DNA of 37,312 nt from Persephonella sp. (GTDB lineage: Bacteria > Aquificota > Aquificia > Aquificales > Hydrogenothermaceae), in assembly GCA_003978485.1 (NCBI GenBank), contig QNZF01000026.1, forward strand, positions 1 to 37,312. The letters are read 5' to 3'. The translations under genes were made by a program, and so were the position numbers. Every line of letters starts with the position of its first letter. The first letter of the stretch is position 1. Below the pieces are notes generated by a model. It saw nothing but the letters and a program-made list of their open reading frames with translations, was not told where the DNA came from and searched no databases. This document shows positions 23,036 to 33,658 of the stretch, one piece after another.

Positions 23036-23956
23036 TTATCGTAGATAGTATGGGAATTCTAGTTTTTCTTTGCTAAAATAAGAACATATAGCCGTATAAA
23101 CTGTTATAAAAGTTAAAGCTAAAATATAGATGTACACTACTATTAATTGATGAATAAGTTTTCCATAAGGTAAATTATAAATAATATTTGGAATAAGTCT
23201 TCCTATTACAAAACTGAAAAAAAGAATTCCTAAAACTGTAAGTATCCATTTAGACCAATAGAAAAAATACTCATATGTAAATGTATTTCTATAAAAATCA
23301 GAGGATAATATCTCTCTTAACTCTACTAAAATCTTATTTATCTTCCGTACTATGAATAATTTACGGAATATAACAAAAATGGTATAAAAATTTAAAACTA
23401 AAAATAGAATAAAAAAGCTTGATGAAAAAAATAATAAAAATATACTTGATGTTTTATCTAGAGCATTATATGTAAAAATATAAAATATGGTATACAGTAT
23501 AAGATATATTAAGATTGTAAATCCTGAAAAAAAGAGTAAAAGTATTGATAATATTAAAGAAAAGGTTAGAGATATTAAAAAACTATATTTTAAGTAATAC
23601 TTTAAGCTAAAATTTTTAAAATTAAGTTTTTTTATTAATTTCTCTCTGTATTCTTTTGAGTAGTTGTTATAATCTAAAAAATCATATATATATTTGATAA
23701 TAGCAATAATCAGAAGAAAAAAGAATGTTAAAAACAGTAAAATTAGGCTTGTTTCTATACCTGTTAGTGGAAAGATTACAACTTCAGGTATTGGAAGGTC
23801 AAAGGCTAATTTTAAAAAAAACATATTTGATTTGAATAAAATATATATTATTAAGATTAAAACCTCTAAAATTAAACTGTGTATTAAAAACAATACAAAA
23901 TTATTTTTTATAAAGTTAAATGTTTGTTTTAAACAAAATGTGTTTTCTACATTCAT
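23036..23956 (-). CDS. Multi-pass membrane protein of unknown function
   Basis: 306 aa with multiple hydrophobic segments; no family recognised. Confidence 0.65.
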   Translation of the reverse strand: MNVENTFCLKQTFNFIKNNFVLFLIHSLILEVLILIIYILFKSNMFFLKLAFDLPIPEVVIFPLTGIETSLILLFLTFFFLLIIAIIKYIYDFLDYNNYSKEYREKLIKKLNFKNFSLKYYLKYSFLISLTFSLILSILLLFFSGFTILIYLILYTIFYIFTYNALDKTSSIFLLFFSSSFFILFLVLNFYTIFVIFRKLFIVRKINKILVELREILSSDFYRNTFTYEYFFYWSKWILTVLGILFFSFVIGRLIPNIIYNLPYGKLIHQLIVVYIYILALTFITVYTAICSYFSKEKLEFPYYLR

Positions 23957-24154
23957 TATTTAAACACCAGTTTATAATCCTTTATGTTTAAAAAGTATTT
24001 CTAATAAAACTAATTACAATAAGGTTTTAAAGATAAAAACTTAAAGATATTCGTTTGAAATATATATTTAGAAAAAAATATTTCATTTTGCAATAAATTG
24101 AAAAACAAGAAAAGAGGAAGAAATTAATAAGTTTTTACAAAAATTTCATATTTT

Positions 24155-24769
24155 TCATAATTTAATTTTATTTTCTAAAGCTTTTGATAAAGTATACTCA
24201 TCAACATTTTCTAAGACTGTTCCAAATGGTATGCCGTAAGCTATTCTAGACACTACTACAGTTTTTTTCTTTAGAAGTGTATGAATGTAGTTTGCTGTTG
24301 CTTCTCCTTCAACTGTTGGATTTGTGGCTAATATTACTTCTTTTATATTTAACCTATCTATCCTTTCCAAAAGTTTTTTTATGTTCAAATCTTCCGCAGT
24401 AATCCCTTCTAGAGGAGAAAGTCTGCCTCCTAATATATGATATAAACCATTAAAAACCTGTGTTTTTTCTATTGTAAAAGCATCAAAACTTTCCTCAACA
24501 ACACATATAACAGACCTGTTTCTTTTATCATCTGAACATATATCACAGATTTCCTTTTCTGTATACAGACCACACTCTTTACAAGGGTGAACAGTTTCTA
24601 GCATTTTATTCATAGTTCTTATAAGCTCTATCGCCTCTCCACGTGGCATTTTTAAAAGATTTACAGTAAACCTTTGTGCTGATTTTTCACCGTACCCTTG
24701 AAATTGGGAAATATCATCAATTATTTTTTTTAATGTAATTGGAATAATATCTTTATTTTCCATTTGCAA
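24155..24769 (-). CDS. recR: Recombination protein RecR
   Basis: GYGEKSAQRF, C4 zinc finger CKECGLYTEKEICDIC, Toprim ILGGRLSPLEGI. Confidence 0.95.
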   Translation of the reverse strand: MQMENKDIIPITLKKIIDDISQFQGYGEKSAQRFTVNLLKMPRGEAIELIRTMNKMLETVHPCKECGLYTEKEICDICSDDKRNRSVICVVEESFDAFTIEKTQVFNGLYHILGGRLSPLEGITAEDLNIKKLLERIDRLNIKEVILATNPTVEGEATANYIHTLLKKKTVVVSRIAYGIPFGTVLENVDEYTLSKALENKIKL

Positions 24770-24774
24770 CCTTT

Positions 24775-25632
24775 TTATGAAGTTATCTCCTTTATTTTCT
24801 CAACTACTTCTTTAATTATCCAATCCGGAGTTGATGCTCCTGCACTTATACCTACAGATTTCACATTTTCAAACCATTCCTCTTTTAACTCATCTGCCTT
24901 TTCTATATGATATGTATTAGGATTTAAACTCCTTGATATTTGGGCTAATCTATTTGTGTTTCCACTGTGTTTACCACCTATTATTATCATAATATCAACT
25001 GTAGGAGCTAATTTTTTAACTTCTTCTTGTCTAACTGATGTGGCATCGCATATTGTATTAAATACCTTAAGCTCTTCCACATTTGAAGCTATATATCCGA
25101 CTGCCTTTTCAAAGAAATCCTCATTTTGAGTAGTTTGTGCCACTATACCAACCTTATTTCTTTTCGGTAGATTTTTATATAGCTCTTCCATATTTTGTAT
25201 AACTATACCTTTTCCTCCTGCATCTCTAAGATGCCCTAGTATACCTATAACTTCAGGATGACCTTTTTCCCCTATTATAACAACGTAATATCCTTCATTT
25301 ACTAACTGTCTTACCTTCTCGTGAACCTTTTTAACAAATGGGCAAGTTGCATCTATTACGTTTATATTTTTACTTCTTAAATCTCTTTCAACTTCAGGTG
25401 GGACACCGTGTGAGCGGATTATAACTGTATCTCCGCTTTTTAGCTCTGTATTTTCGTCTAACTGTTTTACGTTCAGACTTTCAAGAAACTGAACTACCTG
25501 TTTATTGTGTATTATGGGACCATTTGTATATGCTCCTCCTAACTCTTTGCCTGCTTTTATAGCACTGTCAACAGCTATTTTTACTCCAAAACAAAAACCT
25601 GCACTTTCTGCTAATTTTATATCAACACTCAT
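24775..25632 (-). CDS. ispH: 4-hydroxy-3-methylbut-2-enyl diphosphate reductase
   Basis: ESAGFCFGVK, IIRSHGVPP, DATCPFVKKVH, IGGKHSGNT. Confidence 0.96.
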   Translation of the reverse strand: MSVDIKLAESAGFCFGVKIAVDSAIKAGKELGGAYTNGPIIHNKQVVQFLESLNVKQLDENTELKSGDTVIIRSHGVPPEVERDLRSKNINVIDATCPFVKKVHEKVRQLVNEGYYVVIIGEKGHPEVIGILGHLRDAGGKGIVIQNMEELYKNLPKRNKVGIVAQTTQNEDFFEKAVGYIASNVEELKVFNTICDATSVRQEEVKKLAPTVDIMIIIGGKHSGNTNRLAQISRSLNPNTYHIEKADELKEEWFENVKSVGISAGASTPDWIIKEVVEKIKEITS

Positions 25633-25820
25633 TTTTATTCTCCTTTGTTTTTATAAATAACTACCAACTTATTATAAATTAGATAGGTAAAAAAGAGTTT
25701 ATGATTAAAATGGTCAAAAACAAAAAGACATAAAATTATCTTTTGTCAATTCAAAAATAATCTTACATTTAGGGTTGGTTATATGTATAATTTTTTCTAA
25801 TTTTCAAAGGGGTGTGTTTG

Positions 25821-25863
25821 GAAGAAAGGGTACATTATTAAAGCCCTTTCTTCTATTTTTTTT
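25821..25863 (+). terminator. Intrinsic-terminator-like hairpin on the plus strand
   Basis: GAAGAAAGGG (25821-25830) / CCCTTTCTTC (25844-25853), perfect 10 bp, followed by TATTTTTTTT. Confidence 0.55.
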
Positions 25864-26872
25864 ATATTTGTCCTAACACTTTTTTTAATTCTTCCTTAGT
25901 AAACTCTTTCTGAGATTTAGCTCCATGTTTTCTTAAAATTCTGTAAATCTTCTTATATCCTCTTTTTCTTGCTATATCTAACGGTGTTAAAACATATATA
26001 CCGTGGAAACTTTCTATTATTGCCACATGATTAGGATTTGCACCTTTTGATAGTAGATACTTAACAATATCTTTAGCCCCACTGTTTACCGCAACCATTA
26101 AGGGCGATGGGTCTCTCGGGCTTTTAATATCAATAACTGCTCCACTTTCAACTAAAACTTTAACTTTATTCAAATCTTTTTTCATTATTGCATAGTAAAG
26201 TGGAGTTAAACCGTTATCGTCTTCTGCATTAACATTAGCTCCTTTGTTTATTAAAAACTTTAAAAATTTAGTATCACACTTTTCAACTGCATAAAATATG
26301 GGAGTTTTGCCCTCATTGTTTTGAATGTTTAAGTTTAAATCTTTTAAAACTTTTTTAGTTTTGTTAACATTACAATTTTTCACTGCAGAGAAAAGTTTAT
26401 TAATAGCTATATCCTCATCCGAAAGGTCTTCAGACAGTAGCTCCTCTATTCTTTCGTCTTTTGCATAATCTATAGCCATTTTACCGTAAGCATCCTTTAT
26501 GTCCATTTCCGCCCCATACTCCAATAGCAGTTTAACCATTCTCACATTTCCTTTTTTAACTGCAAGATGTAGAGGAGTTTCTCCTTTTCTATTCTTCAGA
26601 TTGACATTAGCTCCATTTTCTAAAAGATATTTAGCAGTTTTGTAATATCCGTAATAAACAGCATAATGTAGAGCTGTCCAACCTGTCTTCTCTTCTTTAA
26701 CGTTAACATCCAATCCTTCGGAAAGGATATTAACAACTTTTGGCATATTGTTATTTTTGACTGCATTAATGTACTCAACTTCCATAGAATTATCCAAAGC
26801 AAAGGAATAAGAATATAACGAAAAAGCTAACATCATAGAAACTCCCAATTTTTTTGCCTTTTTACTAACCAT
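25862..26872 (-). CDS. Secreted ankyrin-repeat protein
   Basis: Signal peptide; repeated GxTxLHYAVYYGYYKTAKYLLENGANVN units. Confidence 0.9.
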   Translation of the reverse strand: MVSKKAKKLGVSMMLAFSLYSYSFALDNSMEVEYINAVKNNNMPKVVNILSEGLDVNVKEEKTGWTALHYAVYYGYYKTAKYLLENGANVNLKNRKGETPLHLAVKKGNVRMVKLLLEYGAEMDIKDAYGKMAIDYAKDERIEELLSEDLSDEDIAINKLFSAVKNCNVNKTKKVLKDLNLNIQNNEGKTPIFYAVEKCDTKFLKFLINKGANVNAEDDNGLTPLYYAIMKKDLNKVKVLVESGAVIDIKSPRDPSPLMVAVNSGAKDIVKYLLSKGANPNHVAIIESFHGIYVLTPLDIARKRGYKKIYRILRKHGAKSQKEFTKEELKKVLGQI

Positions 26873-26909
26873 GATTTATTACCTCTAAATTTAGTGATTA
26901 TTTTCTTAA

Positions 26910-27770
26910 TCATACATTTGCCCCCTGAGTTTGTTTTATTAAAGTGTATAAAGTCTTTTTTAAATTTTTTCTTTCAACAATTAAATCAATCTGTCCCTTT
27001 TCTAAAAGAAATTCTGCCCTTTGAAAACCTTCAGGAAGCTCTTGTCTAATGGTCTCTTGAATAACTCTAGGTCCTGCAAATCCTATTAAACTGTTAGGTT
27101 CTGCAAGTATAATATCTCCTAAAAATGCAAAGCTTGCAGATACTCCCCCCATTGTAGGGTCAGTTAGTACAACTATATAAGGAATTCCTGCTTTATTTAG
27201 CCTTTCCACTGCTATTGATGTTTTAGCCATCTGCATTAATGACAGAATACTTTCCTGCATTCTCGCTCCACCTGAAGCGGTAATAACGATAAATGGTATA
27301 CCTTTAGCTATTGCGTATTCTGCACCTCTTACAAATTTGGCTCCAACTACACTTCCCATACTTCCACCCATAAATCTAAAATCCATTACTCCTAAAACTA
27401 CCTCTTTACTTGCTATCTTTCCGTAGGCAATTACCATTGCATCTTTTAACTCAGTCTTCTTTTGGGCTTCCTTCAGTCTATCCTTGTAAGGTTTCGTGTC
27501 TTTAAAATTTAAACTGTCTATCGGTTCTAACTCAGGGAACAAATCAAAAGAATAAATCTCATCTAAAAGTGAGTTTACCCTTTCTTGTGCTGTCATTCTA
27601 AAGTAGTAATCACAGTGGGGACAGATTTTTAAATTTTTAGCTAGTTCATCACTGTGTATTAATGTTTTACATTGTGGACATTTTATCCATTCACCTTTTT
27701 TTACCTGCAATGTTTTTTTCCCTTTTATTTTTTCCAGTATCTCTTTTATTCTTCCCATAACCTTCTCCAA
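26910..27770 (-). CDS. accD: Acetyl-CoA carboxylase carboxyltransferase subunit beta
   Basis: C4 zinc finger CPQC..CPHC, GSMGSVVGAKFVRGAEYA, TASGGARMQE. Confidence 0.95.
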   Translation of the reverse strand: MEKVMGRIKEILEKIKGKKTLQVKKGEWIKCPQCKTLIHSDELAKNLKICPHCDYYFRMTAQERVNSLLDEIYSFDLFPELEPIDSLNFKDTKPYKDRLKEAQKKTELKDAMVIAYGKIASKEVVLGVMDFRFMGGSMGSVVGAKFVRGAEYAIAKGIPFIVITASGGARMQESILSLMQMAKTSIAVERLNKAGIPYIVVLTDPTMGGVSASFAFLGDIILAEPNSLIGFAGPRVIQETIRQELPEGFQRAEFLLEKGQIDLIVERKNLKKTLYTLIKQTQGANV

Positions 27771-27986
27771 AGTAAAGGATTATATGACAATAAAAATAAC
27801 ATAAATAATTCACCCCACCATACAGTTTTATTAGAAATTGAAGATTTGAAACTACCTATTTAGTTAAACAAAGATTTTAAGGAAATCATTAAATAAATTT
27901 AATTTGTGATTTCATATGTGCAATCCCCAAATCTTTTATTTTAACTATATAATCTAAGAAAATTATGAAAATATTGTGAAATGAAA

Positions 27987-28778
27987 TTATAGGATTTTAA
28001 TCTGAATTCTCTCCATTTCTATTTGAAAATTATCTATTTCAACAAATAAAGCATTAAAGATTTTTTCTCCCTTAGCTACATCATATTTTTGAGGTAAACC
28101 TGTTAAAAAACCTTTAATTGAATTTTTAGGTTCTATACCTATAACAGATTGGAAAGCTCCTGTTAATCCTACATCTGTAATGTAAACTGTGTTTTTAGGT
28201 AGTATTCTTTCATCTGCAGTAGGTATATGAGTATGTGTCCCATAAACAACAGTAGCTCTACCGTCAACATAATATCCAAAAGCATTTTTTTCAGAGGTAG
28301 CCTCTCCGTGGAAGTCAACTATTATGTAATCAACTTTATCTTTTATCTCATTGTATATCTCATCAAACTTCCTAAATGGACAGTCTAAAGGTATACCCAT
28401 AAAAACTCTACCCATAAGATTTATAACTGCTATGTACTTTCCGTTTTTTTCATAAATCCCGTATCCTCTACCAGGTACCATAGGTGGATAGTTCGCAGGT
28501 CTTAGAAGTTTAGGTTCTTCATCTATAAACTGATAAATCTCTTTCTTATCCCATATATGATTACCTGAAGTAATAACATCTATACCGAGTTTATCTATTT
28601 CTTTAAAGACTTTTTTTGTTATTCCATAACCACCTGCTAAATTTTCGCCATTTATAACTATAAAATCAGGTTTATACTTCTTCTTTACTTCAGGTAAAAC
28701 TTCTTTAAGTGTGTTTCGTCCTGTCCTTCCTATAACATCTCCTATTAAAATAAATCTCAACTTAAACCTCTCTTTCAA
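27987..28778 (-). CDS. YmdB-family metallophosphoesterase
   Basis: FIGDVIGRTGR-like ILIGDVIGRTGRNTL, NGENLAGG, TSGNHIWDKKE, VDFHGEATSEK, GTHTHIPTAD. Confidence 0.92.
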   Translation of the reverse strand: MKERFKLRFILIGDVIGRTGRNTLKEVLPEVKKKYKPDFIVINGENLAGGYGITKKVFKEIDKLGIDVITSGNHIWDKKEIYQFIDEEPKLLRPANYPPMVPGRGYGIYEKNGKYIAVINLMGRVFMGIPLDCPFRKFDEIYNEIKDKVDYIIVDFHGEATSEKNAFGYYVDGRATVVYGTHTHIPTADERILPKNTVYITDVGLTGAFQSVIGIEPKNSIKGFLTGLPQKYDVAKGEKIFNALFVEIDNFQIEMERIQIKIL

Positions 28779-29637
28779 TTATAAATTTTGCAATTTTTTC
28801 TAAAATTTTTGAATTATTTAAAACTTTTATTTCGTTTATTGCTTTTTCCACATACTCCTTTGCCAACTTTTTAGATTTTTCTAAACCGTAAATTGAAGGA
28901 TATGTTAGTTTGTTTTTTTCCCTGTCTTTATGTGTCCTTTTCCCTAACTTTTTCTCATCTCCTATCTCATCTAAAATATCATCCTGTATTTGAAAAGCTA
29001 AACCGATATATAAACCGTAATTTTTTAAAGCTTCAAGTTGTTCTTCAGTTCCATCTGCTATTAATCCACCTATATAACAACAGGACTGTATAAATTTTGC
29101 GGTTTTATGTTTATGTATAAACTCTACATCATTAAAACTGTTTTCCTTTTCCGACAGTATATCTGCTGACTGTCCTGCTACCATTCCAAAAATACCTGTT
29201 CCATGGGCTAAACTGTTGATTATTTTAATTAATCTATCTGATTTTATACTTTTATTCTGTGAAATAAGCTCAAAGGCGTAGGATTGTAAACCATCACCTG
29301 CCAAAATTGCTATAGCCTCTCCAAAAACTTTGTGGCAGGTAGGTTTTCCTCTCCTTAAGTCATCATCATCCATAGCAGGTAAATCGTCATGTATAAGTGA
29401 GTATGTATGTATAAACTCAACCGCAACTACTATATCAATAAATAACTTTATATCCATTAATGTATTAATAGACTTTACACTTTCTATTACTAGTATAGGT
29501 CTTAACCTTTTTCCACCTGCTTTTACACTATAAGCCATAGCATCAAATAATTTTTTTGGAACTCCAACAGGTAAATACTGGTCTATATATTTATCAACTA
29601 ACTTTTTCTGTTTATTTAGATACTCTTTTAAATCCAT
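28762..29637 (-). CDS. ispA: Polyprenyl (farnesyl/geranylgeranyl) diphosphate synthase
   Basis: GGKRLRP, DDLPAMDDDDLRRGKPT, QIQDDILD. Confidence 0.9.
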   Translation of the reverse strand: MDLKEYLNKQKKLVDKYIDQYLPVGVPKKLFDAMAYSVKAGGKRLRPILVIESVKSINTLMDIKLFIDIVVAVEFIHTYSLIHDDLPAMDDDDLRRGKPTCHKVFGEAIAILAGDGLQSYAFELISQNKSIKSDRLIKIINSLAHGTGIFGMVAGQSADILSEKENSFNDVEFIHKHKTAKFIQSCCYIGGLIADGTEEQLEALKNYGLYIGLAFQIQDDILDEIGDEKKLGKRTHKDREKNKLTYPSIYGLEKSKKLAKEYVEKAINEIKVLNNSKILEKIAKFIIEREV

Positions 29638-29642
29638 TTTTC

Positions 29643-30269
29643 CTACATTTCCATTAATTTTTTCAATTTTTCATCTTTAATAATTGAAAGATTAAATCTA
29701 TCTGTTCTTAACCTTTGTGATAGGATAATCCTTTTTACATCATCTTTTGCCTTTTCTAAAATATCATTTATGACTATAAAGTCGTAATATTTCCATTTAG
29801 ACATTTCTTTTTCCAGAGATTTAAGTCTCCTCTCTATCTCCTCTTTAGTTTCTCCTCTTTTTTCCAATCTTCTTATTAGCTCATCTATTGAAGGTGGAAT
29901 AATAAATATGGAAGTAATACTAAAAATTGAAGAATATTTATTTTTTATAGTTAAAGCTCCCTGTACATCTATATTAAGTAATACATCGTTTCCTCTGTTT
30001 ATTTCCTCCAAAACCTTTTCTTTAGGTGTACCGTAATATCTACCGTGGACAATAGCATATTCTAAGAAGAAATCTTTTTCTATTAATTTTTTAAACTCCT
30101 CCTCCGTTAAGAATATGTAATCCTTTCCGTTTACTTCGTTTTTTCTCGGCTTTCTAGTCGTGCAGGTTATAACCTTTACAACATTTGGAATTTCAGACAG
30201 TATAAACTGCTCGATAGTCGTTTTCCCTGCTCCCGAAGGTGCAGATAGAATTATTAATCCTCCTTTCAT
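29643..30269 (-). CDS. gmk: Guanylate kinase
   Basis: LSAPSGAGKTT, TTRKPRKNEVNGKDYIFL. Confidence 0.95.
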   Translation of the reverse strand: MKGGLIILSAPSGAGKTTIEQFILSEIPNVVKVITCTTRKPRKNEVNGKDYIFLTEEEFKKLIEKDFFLEYAIVHGRYYGTPKEKVLEEINRGNDVLLNIDVQGALTIKNKYSSIFSITSIFIIPPSIDELIRRLEKRGETKEEIERRLKSLEKEMSKWKYYDFIVINDILEKAKDDVKRIILSQRLRTDRFNLSIIKDEKLKKLMEM

Positions 30270-30562
30270 CTAAACCTCTGAATGATATTAAAAACTACAA
30301 AAATTATACAATAACTGGCTTGTTGAAAAAGCTTAAGATTAACATAGGCCTTAAATATCAAATTAAAAATTTTTTAATTCATTTTATTACCGAGATATAT
30401 TAATTCCACTACAGAAATATATTAAGAGATGAAAAGGTTTTAAGTGTTTATCTGATTTTAATATCAATTCGGTTAACAACTTATATTTTGAATTAATATT
30501 TAAAATTTAGTTTTGATAACAAAACAAACCAAAAAAATTTATAGAATTGATTATCCTATAAC

Positions 30563-31564
30563 CTATTCCATAGGTAGATATATTCTAAACTTTGTCCCTT
30601 TGTTTACCTCGCTTTCTACTTCAATTTTACCGTTATGTGCTTCCGTTATATGTTTAACTATTGATAAGCCTAGACCTGTTCCTCCCACGCTTCTACTTCT
30701 GGATTTATCAACTCTGTAAAATCTTTCAAAAATTAAAGGTAAAGATTTGGCAGGTATTCCTATTCCTGTATCTATCACTTCGATGACAAAATATTTCTCC
30801 TTTATGTATCCTTTAACGTCTACCAATCCATTTTCTTTATTGTACTTTACTCCATTCTCTATAAGATTTTTTAACAGTATGCAAATCTTTTTCTCATCTC
30901 CCTTTATTTTTAAATCTGAAGGGATAGAATTAATAAGTTTTATATTCTTCTCTTTTGCAATATAATTTAAATCTTCAAATATCTGATTGACTAACTTTTT
31001 CAGATTTATTTCAGTTTTTATAACTTTATACTCCTGAGCTTCTAAACGTGCAATAATAAGTAAATCATTAACTAAACTGTCCATCTGATTAATTCTCTTT
31101 AATGCCATCTTTAAAAACTTTCTCTTATTATTGTCCATTTCTTCACTCTCTAATGTTTCCAATACTCCTTTTAGAACTGCTAAAGGAGTTTTTAATTCGT
31201 GAGATACATTAGATACAAAATCCTTTTTGGCCTGCTTATAAATCTCAAAAGGGGTAATATCTGTAAAATGTATAAATTTTTTACCATCTATATGGTATAT
31301 CTTTACTAAAAATTTTCTATCATCAATTATTATCTCTTCCTGTCTATCTTCTTCGTATTTATGGGCAATAATTGAGTATAGATAATTATTTTCTATTACC
31401 TCTGAAAAATGTTTCCCTTCAGGTCTTTCTAAATTTAAAATTTCCTTTCCGTATTTGTTGAGATAGACAATTCTTTCCTTTTCATCAATTACCAATATTC
31501 CTTCATTAAGATAATCTAAAAACTTTATAAATGTTTTTAAATCTTTTTTTGACAAAATTTTCAA
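30563..31564 (-). CDS. PAS-containing PhoR-like sensor histidine kinase without TM segments
   Basis: NVSHELKTPLAVLKG, VIDTGIGIP, FERFYRVDKSRSRSVGGTGLGLSIVK. Confidence 0.92.
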   Translation of the reverse strand: MKILSKKDLKTFIKFLDYLNEGILVIDEKERIVYLNKYGKEILNLERPEGKHFSEVIENNYLYSIIAHKYEEDRQEEIIIDDRKFLVKIYHIDGKKFIHFTDITPFEIYKQAKKDFVSNVSHELKTPLAVLKGVLETLESEEMDNNKRKFLKMALKRINQMDSLVNDLLIIARLEAQEYKVIKTEINLKKLVNQIFEDLNYIAKEKNIKLINSIPSDLKIKGDEKKICILLKNLIENGVKYNKENGLVDVKGYIKEKYFVIEVIDTGIGIPAKSLPLIFERFYRVDKSRSRSVGGTGLGLSIVKHITEAHNGKIEVESEVNKGTKFRIYLPME

Positions 31565-31577
31565 TTTTTATCCCCAG

Positions 31578-32729
31578 CTACTCGTTATCTTCTATTGATA
31601 AACCTTCTATCTTCATATCGTAAGTTGTCATACTCCAGATGTATATAGGATAAACATCAAAAATAAGTATTCCGCCTTTAAGATTTTTTACTCCTATAAA
31701 TTTTAATCCCCCTTCTTTTTTCAATCTATCATATATGTAGTATATATTACACTTTCCATAGGGAGGTATTATTACTCTGTTTCCTTCAATTCTTTTACAA
31801 TCCCCGGATATTTCTATACCTTTAATATTTCCTTTTTCATCAATTTTAAATAGTGGTTTATACTCTTCTCCATTAATAATGAATGTAATCTTCCCTATAT
31901 TTAAGATAAAAGGCTTTAAAGTTGTGTTCTTTAGCTTTATATAAACATCCCATCTGTCAGTGCCTAAATTTGCTTTCCTGTCCTCTTCCGTTTCATAAAC
32001 AGGTCTAGCCTCAAAGTAGTACAGTTTTATTCCTTTATAATAGAGTGGTAGATTTAAAGAAAACCAAACCAAATTTTCCAAATCTTTTTCTATAATCTTT
32101 TGGATTTTTTCCTTTAGTTTTTTACTTTCTTCCTCTGCATATTTAGGTATTACTCCTAAAACGCTACCTCTATACAGTTTTATTAAGTTATTTTTTTTAT
32201 CAAATGCTACGCTATAAAATCTTTTACTTTCAGGAAGATAACAAAATATAAATGTGTCTTCAGGTATGTTATAAAACTTTTTCACCATAAAAGAGTTTAC
32301 TTTGTAGTCTTTTTTTAAATACTCTTTTAAATAAACATCCGGAAAATCATTTGATTGGATTTGATTGTAAATCATATCACTAAATTTTTTATCTAATTCG
32401 TTATCTATCAACTCAAGCTTACCATTCCTATTTAAACAATTTTGTTTGTAAACTTTAATTAAATAATCTTCAAGATTTCCTACATTTTCGGTTAATATCT
32501 CTCTCTTTTTATCGTCTACCTTTATAACTATATAGTTAAGCTTAGCTTCTATAACTTTACCGAAAAGTGTTGATAATGTTAACTCATCTTGATTTATAAC
32601 CTTGTTAAGATTTTGATTAAACTCTGAAAAAAATTTTTTCTTAGTCCCACAACTGTAAAATAGAAGATAAAACATAGAAATGAATATTAAGACTATATTA
32701 ATCTTCCGTAAGATAAACACCTCTATCAT
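31578..32729 (-). CDS. Putative lipoprotein of unknown function
   Basis: Hydrophobic N-terminus ending LLFYSCG (lipobox-like); start uncertain because it overlaps thrB. Confidence 0.6.
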   Translation of the reverse strand: MIEVFILRKINIVLIFISMFYLLFYSCGTKKKFFSEFNQNLNKVINQDELTLSTLFGKVIEAKLNYIVIKVDDKKREILTENVGNLEDYLIKVYKQNCLNRNGKLELIDNELDKKFSDMIYNQIQSNDFPDVYLKEYLKKDYKVNSFMVKKFYNIPEDTFIFCYLPESKRFYSVAFDKKNNLIKLYRGSVLGVIPKYAEEESKKLKEKIQKIIEKDLENLVWFSLNLPLYYKGIKLYYFEARPVYETEEDRKANLGTDRWDVYIKLKNTTLKPFILNIGKITFIINGEEYKPLFKIDEKGNIKGIEISGDCKRIEGNRVIIPPYGKCNIYYIYDRLKKEGGLKFIGVKNLKGGILIFDVYPIYIWSMTTYDMKIEGLSIEDNE

Positions 32730-33594
32730 CCTTTTCTAATATTTTGTATTCTGCTTTTATACCAACCTTTGAGAATGTATCAACCATAGCCTTACCTATA
32801 GCATCAAAATTTTCTTTGGCTAAAGCTACTATTGAACTACCTGCTCCACTTAGAGATACTCCTAAAGCTCCATTTGAATAGGCATTTCTTATAACATTAT
32901 CAAACTCAGGTATAAGTTTTTTTCTGTAAGGTTGGTGTAATCTGTCTTCCATAGCAACTTTTAAAAGCTCATATTTTCTATTTTGTAAAGCTGATATAAA
33001 AAGGGCTACCCTTTGAATATTAAAAATTGCATCCTTTAAAGGTATGTTTTCAGGTAATACCTTCCTTGCCTCTTCAGTTGATAACTCAAAATCTGGTATA
33101 ACGACTATAAACTTTATCTCATCAGGAAAAAATAACTTTTGGTAGTATGTTTTATCACCATCTTTTAAAGCTGTTATAAAACCTCCTTTATATGCAGGAA
33201 TTAGATTGTCTGGATGATTTTCGTATCTGTAAGCTATATCAAAGAATGTTTTATCGTCTAAATTTTTATCTAAGATTTTAAAACCTGCAACTATACCTCC
33301 AACTATAACGGAAGCACTACTACCTAAACCTCTTGATATTGGAATTCTGTTTATCTGTTTAACTTTAAACCTTCTGTGCTCTTCTCCGTACATCTTTAAA
33401 ACATCTTTTAACACTCTGAAAAATAGATTTTTTTCTGGATTTTCAAACTCACTGTTTTTTGGAATGGTGATTATCTCGTCTTCTTCACTTTCTTCTATAT
33501 AAAACTCGTTATACAGATTTAAAGCTATTCCTAATGTGTCAAAACCTGCTCCCAAGTTTGCAGTTGAAGCTGGCACTTTTATATTTATTCCCAT
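32698..33594 (-). CDS. thrB: Homoserine kinase
   Basis: VPASTANLGAGFDTLGIAL, ISRGLGSSASVIVGG (GHMP). Confidence 0.94.
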   Translation of the reverse strand: MGINIKVPASTANLGAGFDTLGIALNLYNEFYIEESEEDEIITIPKNSEFENPEKNLFFRVLKDVLKMYGEEHRRFKVKQINRIPISRGLGSSASVIVGGIVAGFKILDKNLDDKTFFDIAYRYENHPDNLIPAYKGGFITALKDGDKTYYQKLFFPDEIKFIVVIPDFELSTEEARKVLPENIPLKDAIFNIQRVALFISALQNRKYELLKVAMEDRLHQPYRKKLIPEFDNVIRNAYSNGALGVSLSGAGSSIVALAKENFDAIGKAMVDTFSKVGIKAEYKILEKDDRGVYLTED

Positions 33595-33658
33595 AATTTC
33601 CCCCTTTTTACTGGATACAAAAATAAATTTAAAAGATGAAAAAGTAGTGAAAAGATTT

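Noticed and set aside
27672-27863. 63-aa ORF near the accD start
   Set aside because: Partly antisense to accD, low-complexity translation, no evidence of coding.
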